Source of the DNA: Maribellus sediminis
GTDB taxonomy: Bacteria > Bacteroidota > Bacteroidia > Bacteroidales > Prolixibacteraceae
Reading direction: 5' to 3'
DNA: 64,000 bases
Assembly (NCBI RefSeq): GCF_011799805.1
Contig: NZ_WXUB01000004.1
Coordinates: forward strand, 372,001 to 436,000
The translations under genes and the position numbers were made by a program. Below the pieces are notes generated by a model, which had not been told where the DNA came from, did not search any database, and saw nothing but the letters and a program-made list of their open reading frames with translations. Of this stretch, positions 53,318-62,412 are shown piece after piece; positions within the stretch are counted from its first letter, which is position 1, and each line of letters opens with the position of its first letter.

Positions 53318-54907
53318 CTACTCCTTTCGGTGATCTCTGTAATTTATACCAAGTTTCGTTAATCGCAGGTAATCGTTTTCAAGTCGTTTGCTGAAATCAG
53401 CATAATCCTTTTCAGCTTTTGGTGACCAGCCAACTTCGGCTTGAGCCTGTAGTCTTGGAAGCAGCATGTATTCGGCTTTTTTTGTTGTAGCCACATATTC
53501 CGTCCACAAATTGGTTTGAACTCCCAAAATATGTTTTACTTCGTCGGCATTCAGTTCTTCGGGAACCGGTTCGTAGCTGTAAACCTTCTCAACCGGAAGG
53601 AATCCACCGATGGCAAGCGGTTCATCGTCCTTGTTTTTCGATTGGTAATAATCGATGTACATGTGCGAATTCGGACTCATTACCACATCGTGTTTTTGTT
53701 TTGCAGCTTCAATTCCGCCTTTGGTTCCGCGCCAGCTCATAACAGTGGCTTCCGGTGCAAGACCACCTTCGAGAATCTCGTCCCAGCCAATCAAACGACG
53801 GCCTTTTGAACTCAGGTAGTGATCGATTTGTGTAATAAACCAGCTTTGCAATTCGTGTTCGTTTTCCAGTCCATTGTCTTTGATTCGTTTCTGGCAGGCA
53901 TCGCATTGTTCCCACGCATCTTTCGGGCATTCATCGCCACCAATATGAATGAACTCGGAAGGGAAAATGTCGAGCACTTCATCCAGAACGTTTTTCAGAA
54001 AATTGAAGGTTTCGTCTTTTCCGGCACAGTACACATCTTTATGAACTCCCCATGTTTCCTGGACTTTGTAGGGGCCACCGGTACAACCAAGGTTTGGGTA
54101 GGCAGCCAAAGCGGCGCTCGAGTGTCCCGGCATTTCAATTTCAGGAACAACAGTGATGTAACGTTCGGCTGCGTAGCGAACAATCTCGCGGCACTGGTCC
54201 TGGGTGTAAAAACCTCCGTAGCCGATTCCATCTTTTTCCTGACCACTTCGGAAATGTCCCAAAAGGGTTTCATCGCGCCAGTGTGAAATTTCGGTGAGCA
54301 AAGGATATTTTTTGATTTCGATGCGCCATCCCTGATCTTCGGTGAGGTGCCAGTGGAAGGTGTTGATTTTATACATGGCCAGAATATCGATGTAATTTTT
54401 TATGAAGCTCACCGGAAAATAGTGGCGGCCAACGTCCAACATATTTCCACGCCATGCAAAACGTGGTTTGTCTTTAATATCGATACATGGAATGGTTAAA
54501 CTTCCGTTTTCTGTTTCAACAGGCAGCAGTTGTTTTAAGCTTTGTAAGCCGTAGAAAAGTCCTGCGGGATTGGATGCAGTGATTACGACCCCGTCTTTGT
54601 TTACTTTCAACAGGTATGCTTCCTGTCCCATGTCCAACGAGCTGATAATTTTCAAACTTACGGCATTTCCCGATGCGTTATTCGAGAGTTTGAATCCGTA
54701 TAAATTGTCGAGGTAGTCGTTAAAAAATGCAGCAATACGTGCAGCATCTTTGTTATTCTCGTCGAATTCTAAGGTGCAATTCTTATCCATCTTGAACTGA
54801 CCGTTCTGAACAGCCATTTCAGCGGGTTTTGGAATGATTGAAATTTCCTGAGCCATAAGTGGGAAGGCAAGAATAATTAAAAGGATAACTGAGAATAATC
54901 GATTCAT
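53318..54907 (-). CDS. GH20 beta-N-acetylhexosaminidase
   Basis: 529-aa exported enzyme (signal ends FPLMAQ) releasing terminal beta-N-acetylhexosamine. An N-terminal GH20b domain (residues 20-130, IPKPAEMAVQNGQFKM) precedes the TIM barrel, with RGNMLDVGRHYFPVSFIKNYID, TFHWHLTEDQGWRIEIK, PEIEMPGHSSAALAAYPNL, the catalytic Asp-Glu pair in FIHIGGDECPKDAW (about 310-330), GWDEILEGGLAPEATVMSW and a C-terminal NLWTEYVATTKKAEYMLLPRL. Length is standard without extra modules. It is a single gene and may work in peptidoglycan, chitin or host-glycan use; no PUL partners are beside it. Confidence 0.95.
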   Translation of the reverse strand: MNRLFSVILLIILAFPLMAQEISIIPKPAEMAVQNGQFKMDKNCTLEFDENNKDAARIAAFFNDYLDNLYGFKLSNNASGNAVSLKIISSLDMGQEAYLLKVNKDGVVITASNPAGLFYGLQSLKQLLPVETENGSLTIPCIDIKDKPRFAWRGNMLDVGRHYFPVSFIKNYIDILAMYKINTFHWHLTEDQGWRIEIKKYPLLTEISHWRDETLLGHFRSGQEKDGIGYGGFYTQDQCREIVRYAAERYITVVPEIEMPGHSSAALAAYPNLGCTGGPYKVQETWGVHKDVYCAGKDETFNFLKNVLDEVLDIFPSEFIHIGGDECPKDAWEQCDACQKRIKDNGLENEHELQSWFITQIDHYLSSKGRRLIGWDEILEGGLAPEATVMSWRGTKGGIEAAKQKHDVVMSPNSHMYIDYYQSKNKDDEPLAIGGFLPVEKVYSYEPVPEELNADEVKHILGVQTNLWTEYVATTKKAEYMLLPRLQAQAEVGWSPKAEKDYADFSKRLENDYLRLTKLGINYRDHRKE

Positions 54908-55003
54908 TTTAATAGTTTTGATGTTTATTTTACGAAAATAGAAAGTTTTGTAAAAATTTTATAAGTTTTACAGCAGATGATAAAAAAATAAGTATTGTCA
55001 TTC

Positions 55004-55672
55004 ATGCAAAAAATTGAAATTTCGGAAATACTAAAGCAAAAAGTACCTGAGCTAAAGTTGTCGTGCATAGCCTGCACTGTTGAGGTAGAGGCTAACAATG
55101 CTGAGCTTTGGCAACAGATTGAAAAAAAGATTGGTGAACTTCATCAAAGCCTTAAGATTGAGGGAATAAGTCAACTTCCAGCAATTGCTGCTTCACGAAA
55201 AGCCTACAAAACTTGCGGGAAAGATCCGGCACGTTACCGTTTATCTGCCGAAGCTTTGCTGAGAAGGGCAGTGAACCGAAACGAAATTTACCAGGTGAAC
55301 AATGTGGTTGATGCTCTGAACCTGGTTTCAGTTACCTCGGGATTTTCAATTGGTGGTTACGATGCTGATAAAATTCAGGGTCAGGTTAAATTTGGAATTG
55401 GTGAGAAAGATGAAGCCTACACTGGAATTGGTCGCGGTGAACTAAACATCGAATACATGCCGGTCTTTCGTGATGATCAGGGGGCTTTCGGAACACCGAC
55501 CAGCGACTCTGTTCGAACCAGTGTAAGTGAAGAAACCAGGCGTTTTCTGATGATCATTATTGATTACGGAGCGCAGGAATTACTTGAAGGTGCAACGCAA
55601 ATGGCAGTTGATTTATTGACACGTTTTGCAGGTGCAACAGATTTCGAGTTGAAAACTATTAGTGCTAATTAA
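55004..55672 (+). CDS. B3/B4 domain protein (PheRS beta editing-like)
   Basis: 222-aa cytoplasmic protein with the B3/B4 fold found in the editing module of phenylalanyl-tRNA synthetase beta subunits. ATG 55004 is preferred to TTG 54995. Typical parts are SRKAYKTCGKDPARYRLSAEALLRR, NVVDALNLVSVTSGFSIGGYD and GTPTSDSVRTSVSEETRRFL. Free-standing members may act on mischarged tRNA or bind nucleic acid; the exact role is unproved. Divergent from GH20 and followed by the acyltransferase. Confidence 0.85.
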   Translation: MQKIEISEILKQKVPELKLSCIACTVEVEANNAELWQQIEKKIGELHQSLKIEGISQLPAIAASRKAYKTCGKDPARYRLSAEALLRRAVNRNEIYQVNNVVDALNLVSVTSGFSIGGYDADKIQGQVKFGIGEKDEAYTGIGRGELNIEYMPVFRDDQGAFGTPTSDSVRTSVSEETRRFLMIIIDYGAQELLEGATQMAVDLLTRFAGATDFELKTISAN

Positions 55673-55734
55673 AAATATTCAGGTAACTGCAAGTATATGA
55701 ATATTCTGCTACTTACCAATAGAAAATTATAAAG

Positions 55735-56289
55735 ATGAAAGCTTTTGCAAAATTAATGTTGCGATTACTGGGATGGACTCCTGTTTATGAGAAGATTCCG
55801 CAAGTAGATAAGTGTATAATTATTGGTGTTCCGCACACCAGTGCCTGGGATTTTGTGATCTCGTGGTTGTATTACGCTTCCGACGGAAGAACGGCGAACG
55901 TACTCATAAAAAAAGAATTCTTCTTTTGGCCGCTGGGGTATTTCATCAAAAAAATGGGTGGATTACCCATCGATCGTTCGCGCGGTGCCAACGTAATACG
56001 GCAAACCATTCAACACATTAATGAAAACGAACGCGTTCACCTGGCGCTTACTCCCGAAGGAACACGGAAGTTAACCAAAAAGTGGAAGGCTGGATTTCAT
56101 ATTATAGCCCGCGAAACCGGTATTCCGGTGTATTTAGGCAGTTTCGACTGGGGAAGAAAAGTAATCTCGACCGGCGACCGTTTTGAAATTACCGACGATG
56201 CTGATGCCGATATTAAACGCATGAAGGACCACTACCGCGAAATGGGCATTGTTGGTAAATATCCCGAGCTGTTTACTACCGATTATTGA
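55735..56289 (+). CDS. lysophospholipid acyltransferase (PlsC-like)
   Basis: 184-aa acyltransferase of the PlsC superfamily. The catalytic H-x(4)-D motif is HTSAWD (about residue 34), followed by KEFFFWPLGYFIKKMGGLPIDRS and the phosphate-binding LTPEGTRKLTKKWKAGFHIIA. Membrane-associated by hydrophobic patches and not by a clear helix. It is shorter than E. coli PlsC and resembles stand-alone family members whose acyl acceptor is unknown. Separated from the B3/B4 gene by 62 bp on the same strand. Confidence 0.88.
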   Translation: MKAFAKLMLRLLGWTPVYEKIPQVDKCIIIGVPHTSAWDFVISWLYYASDGRTANVLIKKEFFFWPLGYFIKKMGGLPIDRSRGANVIRQTIQHINENERVHLALTPEGTRKLTKKWKAGFHIIARETGIPVYLGSFDWGRKVISTGDRFEITDDADADIKRMKDHYREMGIVGKYPELFTTDY

Positions 56290-56311
56290 TGTAATTAATC
56301 AAACCTATACT

Positions 56312-58858
56312 TTATTTAGCCGGAAGTGCAAGTGGATTAACTTTTTTAGCTTTTGGTTTTTGAAACATTATCGATTGAGGTTCTTCTTTCGGAGCATTTG
56401 GCTTAACTGCTTTTGCGGCTGCTTGCAGTGATTTTGATATTTCCTGAGCTTCCCGATTAGTTGGATCAATTTCGACAGCTTGTTTCAGAAAATTTTCAGC
56501 CCCTTGTCTGTTGTTTTGAGTGAGTAAGAATCGTCCTCTTAACACATTTAAATCAGCGTTATTATTGATGTTTCTGGCCATGTTTAAATAGTAGGAAGCT
56601 GTGTTTAGATCATTTTTATCCAAGGCCATTCTACATTTTAAGGCAACAACTTCAATCCTGTTTTGTCGATTTGCAGGAATACGCTCCAGAATTTCTGTGG
56701 CGTTATTTTCATTTCCTGATAAGTATTGATTCCTGGCAATGTTTACGGTGGCAACAAAATCATCTTTTCTTTTGTCCAGGACTTTAGAATAAATCTCAAT
56801 AGCTTTTTTATAGTTTTTATAATTGCTGAGAATCTCACCCATTAAATAGTATGATTGATAATAATCATTTTTAAAAGAGATGGCTTTCTGAAGTTCTTTT
56901 AAAGCATCATTCGGTTTATTCAATTGGTTTAAAGCATACCCCTTTTGATAATGGCCTTCGGCAAAGTCGTCTTTTATTTCAATCATGTTATCAGAAGCCG
57001 CGAGTGCAGCCTGGTAATCTTTTTTCGAATTTAAGGCAGAAGCTTTAAGTAACCAGGCACCAAGTTGCCTTGGATTATACTCTATGGATTTATCCGCATA
57101 AATTATGGTTGAATCCAAGTTACGTTCCATTAGAAATATTCTTGCATATCCTTCGAGAACTTCTTCATTCTCCGGATATAACTTCAGAAAGTTTCTAAAA
57201 TGTTGTTTGGCTTCCGGTAGTCTTCTTTTATTCAAAGCCTCAAATCCTTCAAAATCTTCGTGTGAAATTCGTTTAACCACAGCTCCTATTGGCTTTCCAT
57301 CAACATCCATCGTGTGAATAGTTTCCTTTGGAGGCCAATATCCTTTTTCTAACTGATAAGGGGTAATATGTTCATTGGCCCAAATGGCATAATCCCAGTC
57401 ATCTTTACTTTTTTCATAATACCGAGAATAGATAACTTTTACCTGTGGGTAATTTCTAAAATAGTATGATGTTATACGTCTGTGATTGGTAGTAACTGTA
57501 AGTGTATCGTAGTTTGGCAATTCGTTTTCAATTATCCATTCGGCTCCTTCTCTTAAACTGTGGTAATAGTAATCCATTTCATATTTCCCATATGCTCCTT
57601 TTGTTCCACCCACAAGTTGATTGTAATATACATACTGATATGGGTGATTTTTAAAGGTATGAATAGCCGGTTTTAATAAAAGAATTGAAGCGATGACACC
57701 GGCTGCATATGGAATATATTTTTTTTGTTTTGAAATAAAGAATTCAAATCCACCAGCTGCTAAAATTGTTGCCGGTCCTAAAGTCCATAGAAGGTGCCTT
57801 ATCCCTCCATATAAGTTTGAATCTTTATAGATGGTGTATCCAATTGGAAATCCAAAGGCAAAGAAAATTAAAAAGTAAAGTAGAAATTTGTTTTTAAGAT
57901 TTTTTCTAAATGGAACTGTAATTAAAAACATTAAAATGCCAATCGCAATGATTAATGGTGATTTAATTAGTAGATATTTCAATCCATAGTACCAGGGAAT
58001 ATTTTTCGACATAATTATTTCACCGTCAAATAACTGATTAAGGCCTACCTGGAAATTCGTCATCTGGGATAAAGACTCAATTGGATTCTTCAGAGGATTT
58101 TCTATAGCATAAGGCCAAAATATCAGCCCGAGGAAATAACCTACGACGCTAATAATTAAAAGGATAGGTAATGTCTTAATTGCCTGTATAAGTCCTTTCT
58201 TAGAATAAAATGATTTTTGCAGTAAAAAATATAGCCCCGTAAACATGAAAATGTACGGAATAATGATCAGCCCCCCGATTCGAATGCTAATCGAAATCGC
58301 AATACTAACAGTCAATAAAAGGATGGTCCAAACTCGTTTGTGTGGTAATTCCTGAATAAATCTTACTAGAAAGTATAATGCCATTGAATACGAAAAAGCG
58401 AAGGGAATGTCTTTTGGATTATTCCATGAGTTTCCCAGCAAAACAGGTGAAAAGAACATCAGAAGAAGCGTAAGGATGCCCGCTTGCCATCCGAATATGA
58501 TCGATGCTGTTAGCGCAGTAAATAGGAATAGCAGCCAACCAGTAGCTGCATTAAGGATGTGATTTGTTTGATAGAAATTGTCGATGTTAAAACATTTATT
58601 AATGACGAAGGCAACATTATCAAATGATTGCCCATAATATTTTTGAAGATCTACTGGAGGATGAACTGCAGAGGAATCCTTCCCAAATGTTTGAAAATAG
58701 TTATATACTCGTTCGGCTTGGTCTACTTGAAAATGTTCATCTCCGCTATTCCCTGAATTTAAGCTCATGAGGAACATCATAAAAAGCAAAATCAAAGATA
58801 ATGTCCAAAATATTGATTTTGCAGAAAAGTTGAAAGGTTTGGTAAGCAAACTAATCAT
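56312..58858 (-). CDS. GT-C type glycosyltransferase fused to a TPR domain
   Basis: 848-aa inner-membrane protein. The first ~450 residues hold about ten membrane helices; the acidic D-E pair just after the first helix (NSGDEHFQVDQ) is the catalytic-type motif of GT39/ArnT-like enzymes that use lipid-linked sugars. Residues about 540-815 are a run of TPR repeats (EAKQHFRNFLKLYPENEEVLEGYARI, ALKELQKAISFKNDYYQSYYLMG, AENFLKQAVEIDPTNREAQEI), presumably periplasmic. The tail is Lys/Pro-rich. This fusion suggests a membrane glycosyltransferase with an attached protein-protein scaffold. It lies downstream of the methyltransferase and GT2 genes and may share a glycan pathway with them. Confidence 0.78.
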   Translation of the reverse strand: MISLLTKPFNFSAKSIFWTLSLILLFMMFLMSLNSGNSGDEHFQVDQAERVYNYFQTFGKDSSAVHPPVDLQKYYGQSFDNVAFVINKCFNIDNFYQTNHILNAATGWLLFLFTALTASIIFGWQAGILTLLLMFFSPVLLGNSWNNPKDIPFAFSYSMALYFLVRFIQELPHKRVWTILLLTVSIAISISIRIGGLIIIPYIFMFTGLYFLLQKSFYSKKGLIQAIKTLPILLIISVVGYFLGLIFWPYAIENPLKNPIESLSQMTNFQVGLNQLFDGEIIMSKNIPWYYGLKYLLIKSPLIIAIGILMFLITVPFRKNLKNKFLLYFLIFFAFGFPIGYTIYKDSNLYGGIRHLLWTLGPATILAAGGFEFFISKQKKYIPYAAGVIASILLLKPAIHTFKNHPYQYVYYNQLVGGTKGAYGKYEMDYYYHSLREGAEWIIENELPNYDTLTVTTNHRRITSYYFRNYPQVKVIYSRYYEKSKDDWDYAIWANEHITPYQLEKGYWPPKETIHTMDVDGKPIGAVVKRISHEDFEGFEALNKRRLPEAKQHFRNFLKLYPENEEVLEGYARIFLMERNLDSTIIYADKSIEYNPRQLGAWLLKASALNSKKDYQAALAASDNMIEIKDDFAEGHYQKGYALNQLNKPNDALKELQKAISFKNDYYQSYYLMGEILSNYKNYKKAIEIYSKVLDKRKDDFVATVNIARNQYLSGNENNATEILERIPANRQNRIEVVALKCRMALDKNDLNTASYYLNMARNINNNADLNVLRGRFLLTQNNRQGAENFLKQAVEIDPTNREAQEISKSLQAAAKAVKPNAPKEEPQSIMFQKPKAKKVNPLALPAK

Positions 58859-58875
58859 TTAGTCTAATTTGAATG

Positions 58876-59568
58876 TTAAAGGAAACCAATATAGGACCAG
58901 TCTCCACCAATTTTTTTGCACTGGTAATTTTCAATTCCCATAAGATTAATCAAGAAGCTGTCTTGTGGAAAGAAATTAATATGAAGATCGAAAGTGTATT
59001 TATAATAACGTTGGCAAGGGACGGTAATAATTATTTTCTTTTTTGCAATTCGTTTCAATTCTTCAACAGCTTTCGCAACATCAATTATATGCTCAAGTGT
59101 GTGATTACAAATTACAACGTCGAATTCATTTTCACTAAAAGGCAAGGATTCAATATCTCCTTGAACAAATGATAATCCTTTCTTAGATAAACCGACATCA
59201 ACTAAATCACAGCCTACGATATTGTAACCCAATTTTGAAATTTTGTCTAACAAATATCCACTACCGCATCCAATTTCAATTAATTTGTCGCTTTTGTTCA
59301 TTTGGATATTTCTTGTGATGAATTCAATACTTTTAGAACTTAGGTCAGTTTCCCGGGTTGAAATGTATTCATATTCATTATAGTAAGAATTATATTCTTC
59401 TTTAGATAGTTTGTGGAATACACTTTTAAATTCCATGTTCTTTAAAACATTTTTACCCTTAAACCAGATATAAAATGCAGGATACATAAAATATTTATTG
59501 TCTCTTAGTATAGGTGGCAAAAAGTTATCAAGTATGTAACTTATTGTATTTGTTATTTTTCTATTCAT
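58876..59568 (-). CDS. class I SAM-dependent methyltransferase
   Basis: 230-aa methyltransferase with a Rossmann SAM site: LIEIGCGSGYLLDKISKLG (motif I), VGCDLVD (motif II), FVQGDIESLPFSENEFDVVICNHTLEHI (motif III/IV) and KKIIITVPC. An N-terminal region (about 1-95) is unrecognised. Its start overlaps the stop of the GT2 gene by 4 bp (ATGA), indicating translational coupling. Codons are unusually A+T-rich compared with the sod or tsaD genes. Acceptor unknown; glycan or glycolipid methylation is inferred. Confidence 0.85.
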   Translation of the reverse strand: MNRKITNTISYILDNFLPPILRDNKYFMYPAFYIWFKGKNVLKNMEFKSVFHKLSKEEYNSYYNEYEYISTRETDLSSKSIEFITRNIQMNKSDKLIEIGCGSGYLLDKISKLGYNIVGCDLVDVGLSKKGLSFVQGDIESLPFSENEFDVVICNHTLEHIIDVAKAVEELKRIAKKKIIITVPCQRYYKYTFDLHINFFPQDSFLINLMGIENYQCKKIGGDWSYIGFL

Positions 59569-60296
59569 TCTAAAAAAAAATATTTTCTTCTAATTTTAAG
59601 CAATTCAATGGGAAATCTAAATATATCGGTTAGTTTTATTTTAGAACCACCAATTTCTTTCCATTCTTTTAAGGGGAATTCGTAAATTAAATTTTCTCCG
59701 TTCAGAATACCTTTCTTAATTCTAGCTAATACCTCTATATCGAATAACCATTTAGAAATAAATTTTTCCTTAAAAGCTAAAATAGCCATTTCCTTGGTCA
59801 TTATTTTGGCCCCACATTGTGTGTCATAAACACCCATTTCAATTACATTTGCAGCAAATGTCGCAAATACCCTTCCAAAAAAATGTCTAAACTTTGACCT
59901 TTCAATTTTTGCGCCAAGTCTTTTAAATCTTGTCCCGATTACCACTTGATAACTCGTCGTTTCCAAAATTTGATATAGATCTTGAACCGTTGACAAGGGC
60001 ATTGCCATGTCAGCATCAAAAAAACCAATAAACTTAAAGTCATGATTTGAAAAAGCATAATTTATCCCAGATCTTACTGCTTCTGCTTTGCCACGATTCT
60101 TATCTAAGTCCAGATGAAAAGCGTTTTGGTGGGATTTAGCTATTTCAAATATAATACTTGATGTATTGTCCATACTTCCATCATTAACAAACAATAGTGC
60201 ATCATGAGGATAATTACTTAGATGGACGTGAAATGTCTCTATTGAAAGTCGTTTGCCCTCATTGTAACAAGGTATAACAGTTAGGCTTTTGAACAT
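59565..60296 (-). CDS. family 2 glycosyltransferase (dolichyl-phosphate sugar synthase-like)
   Basis: 243-aa GT2 enzyme. It has the nucleotide-sugar start TVIPCYNEGKRL, FVNDGSMDNT, the metal-binding D-x-D in GFFDADMAMP and a DTQCGAKIMTKE block typical of dolichyl/undecaprenyl-phosphate glucosyl- or mannosyltransferases. It would make a lipid-phosphate sugar, the kind of donor the downstream GT-C enzyme needs. The 3' end overlaps the methyltransferase start by 4 bp. Confidence 0.88.
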   Translation of the reverse strand: MFKSLTVIPCYNEGKRLSIETFHVHLSNYPHDALLFVNDGSMDNTSSIIFEIAKSHQNAFHLDLDKNRGKAEAVRSGINYAFSNHDFKFIGFFDADMAMPLSTVQDLYQILETTSYQVVIGTRFKRLGAKIERSKFRHFFGRVFATFAANVIEMGVYDTQCGAKIMTKEMAILAFKEKFISKWLFDIEVLARIKKGILNGENLIYEFPLKEWKEIGGSKIKLTDIFRFPIELLKIRRKYFFLE

Positions 60297-60485
60297 TATG
60301 CGTTATTGTATTTCAAAACATCAGTAGATTTGATGTAAATATAGGTTTAATGGCAAAATTTATTAAATAAATGCATTTATAATTTCATTTAAGGTAATTT
60401 AATTTTAATCTGATATCAATTTCCATTAAATACCTTTTTACCTTTACGTAAAATAATCAACAATTAACTTAAAATATGAACAATT
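60297..60485. promoter_or_regulatory. divergent region upstream of sodB
   Basis: 189 bp, A+T-rich. TACCTTTA at 60439-60446 is one base off TAnnTTTG and 40 bp before the sodB ATG, a likely -7 box. Confidence 0.45.
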
Positions 60486-61064
60486 ATGTCTTTTAGTTTA
60501 CCAAAACTTCCGTATTCCAACAATGGATTGGAACCGGTAATAAGCGAAAACACAATTAACTATCATTACGGAAAACATCATCAGGCTTATGTAAACAACC
60601 TGAACAACCTGATCCCTGGGACCGAGTTTGAAAATGCCAGTCTCGAAGAAATTATAATGAAAGCAGAGGGTGGAATTTTTAACAACGGCGCACAGGTTTG
60701 GAACCACACGTTTTATTTTATGCAGTTTAATCCCGATGGATGTCACGAACCAAAAGATGAACTGAAAGCAGCAGTGGAAGCTAAATTTGGCTCTTTCGAC
60801 GCCTTTAAGGAAGCTTTCTCGAAAGCAGCAGCTACCTTGTTTGGCTCGGGTTGGGCCTGGTTGGTTGTTAACAAAAGCAATGAACTCGAAATTTTACAAA
60901 CCAGCAATGCAGGCAACCCGATGCGCGACGGAATGAAGCCACTGCTTACCTGCGATGTTTGGGAACATGCGTACTACCTCGACAAACAGAATGCACGTCC
61001 GAAGTACATCGAAGATTTCTGGAAAATCGTGGACTGGAAAGTGGTGTCGGAGAGATTTGCTTAA
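60486..61064 (+). CDS. sodB: superoxide dismutase (Fe/Mn family)
   Basis: 192-aa cytoplasmic superoxide dismutase. Metal ligands are the histidine in NYHYGKHHQAYV, the histidine in VWNHTFYFMQF, and Asp and His in CDVWEHAYYLD. The glutamine/aromatic pattern around GGIFNNGAQVWNHTFY and short length favour the iron type or the cambialistic type known in Bacteroidota. Followed after 19 bp by a 57-aa winged-helix ORF, possibly co-transcribed. Confidence 0.95.
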   Translation: MSFSLPKLPYSNNGLEPVISENTINYHYGKHHQAYVNNLNNLIPGTEFENASLEEIIMKAEGGIFNNGAQVWNHTFYFMQFNPDGCHEPKDELKAAVEAKFGSFDAFKEAFSKAAATLFGSGWAWLVVNKSNELEILQTSNAGNPMRDGMKPLLTCDVWEHAYYLDKQNARPKYIEDFWKIVDWKVVSERFA

Positions 61065-61083
61065 TAATTAAAATGATAAAACT

Positions 61084-61257
61084 ATGAGTGCAGAAAAAGT
61101 GCTTGCAGCCATGAAGGCTGCAGGAGAACCAATGAGTGCTGGACAAATTGCTGAAGCTGCCGGCATAGATAGAAAAGAGGTTGATAAAGCAATGAAAGTG
61201 CTGAAAACCGAAGAAAAGATAGTTTCCCCGAAACGTTGTTACTGGGAACCGAAATAG
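61084..61257 (+). CDS. 57-aa winged-helix DNA-binding protein
   Basis: Small ORF of 57 aa, ATG 61084 to TAG 61257. The sequence is a compact helix-turn-helix: [34 protein letters not shown] (recognition helix) and a wing [17 protein letters not shown]. It resembles the stand-alone small winged-helix proteins annotated as transcriptional regulators in Bacteroidota. It is 19 bp after sodB and ends in a terminator, so it may be a co-expressed regulator. The function is inferred from the fold only. Confidence 0.72.
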   Translation: MSAEKVLAAMKAAGEPMSAGQIAEAAGIDRKEVDKAMKVLKTEEKIVSPKRCYWEPK

Positions 61258-61278
61258 GGTGTAAGTCCCAATTAACGG

Positions 61279-61310
61279 AAGAGGCTGTCGTTAATCGGCA
61301 GCCTCTTTTA
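61279..61310 (+). terminator. terminator after sodB and the winged-helix gene
   Basis: AAGAGGCTGTCG (61279-61290) pairs with CGGCAGCCTCTT (61296-61307) around TTAAT with one G-U pair, followed by TTA; it also lies upstream of the convergent Omp85-like gene end. Confidence 0.8.
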
Positions 61311-61328
61311 GTATGTTGTTAGCTGTAA

Positions 61329-62402
61329 TTATCTCCCAAATGACTCCCCAATTCTGAAATACAATCCCCAGTCGTCTTTTCCTTTTGCTACATCTATTCC
61401 AATGTTGATGCGTTCTTTTTCAATCATCAAGTAGCGTAACCCGACACCGGCCCCGGGAAGCACTTCGCTACTAAAAATATCTCCAAATTGTTTAACGGCA
61501 GAAGCCACTCCGGCAAATCCTACCATCCCGAATTTCTTATAGAAACGCCAGCGGTATTCGGCCTGAACGGCATATACCTGGTTATCGCGATACTTACCAT
61601 TCGAGTATCCGCGTATATCATCGTGTCCCACCACACTTTGTCCCTGGAACGGCACATCGCCGGTAGCAACAATGGCCTTCATCCTTGTTGCCAGAATGTT
61701 CCTTTCATTCTTTAGCATGTAATAATGGTTGTATGTCAATTCCAATTTCTCGAAATTGTTACCACTGTTCAGCCACTCACGATAAAATTCATCCTTAATC
61801 TCAATATTGTAACCTCCATAAGGATTCATTTGGTGCTCGCGTTTATCGTAATTCAATATCAATCCGAGGTTATTCATGCTCCTCTTATCTGCTTTTATAC
61901 TGTCGGGGACAAAGTCGGGCAGATCGAAATCGGTAACGGTTTTTGAAATAACTCCGCTAACCCCACCATACAATTCTTTATAGATTTGTCTTTCAACACG
62001 TGTAAAAGCAAACTTTGCTCCCGTACCGAAATCAATGAAAGTTCCGCCTAATAGCGGCAGATCCTGCAAGTACTGGTAGTTAAAATTACCAAAGCCAACA
62101 GCTGCAAGTATTCGCCAGCGATCTTCGTTCAGATACAGGCGCTGAAACGCTGCAAAAAAGTAACTCTTGTTGGTGGTATACAATCCCATTAATCCCGACG
62201 AGGAAGAAGGCGAAACGGTATCATTTCTATTTACCTTGTAAAAACCTTGAGTCATGGCACCAAAAGTTGTTCCGAGTGTTTTACTGTAATTCACAAAAGG
62301 AATAGCGGCAAGGTTCACCTTTTTTGTACTGTCCTGTTCCTGACTATGAGCCAGTATACCGAAAAGAGTCACAAAAACTGTAAGGAGTAATTTTAATTTC
62401 AT
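61329..62402 (-). CDS. Omp85/BamA-type outer-membrane beta-barrel
   Basis: 357-aa exported protein (signal ends ILAHSQ). It is a single barrel domain of the surface-antigen (D15) type without POTRA repeats, seen from strand patterns and the conserved R-G-Y loop HDDIRGYSNGKYRDN that corresponds to the VRGF motif. The final strand ends DWGLYFRIGESFGR. Small POTRA-less members are of uncertain role; some may be substrate channels or lipid-related. It is 10 bp downstream of the HtrA-like protease and probably co-transcribed. Confidence 0.82.
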   Translation of the reverse strand: MKLKLLLTVFVTLFGILAHSQEQDSTKKVNLAAIPFVNYSKTLGTTFGAMTQGFYKVNRNDTVSPSSSSGLMGLYTTNKSYFFAAFQRLYLNEDRWRILAAVGFGNFNYQYLQDLPLLGGTFIDFGTGAKFAFTRVERQIYKELYGGVSGVISKTVTDFDLPDFVPDSIKADKRSMNNLGLILNYDKREHQMNPYGGYNIEIKDEFYREWLNSGNNFEKLELTYNHYYMLKNERNILATRMKAIVATGDVPFQGQSVVGHDDIRGYSNGKYRDNQVYAVQAEYRWRFYKKFGMVGFAGVASAVKQFGDIFSSEVLPGAGVGLRYLMIEKERINIGIDVAKGKDDWGLYFRIGESFGR

Positions 62403-62412
62403 AGCTTCCTGT

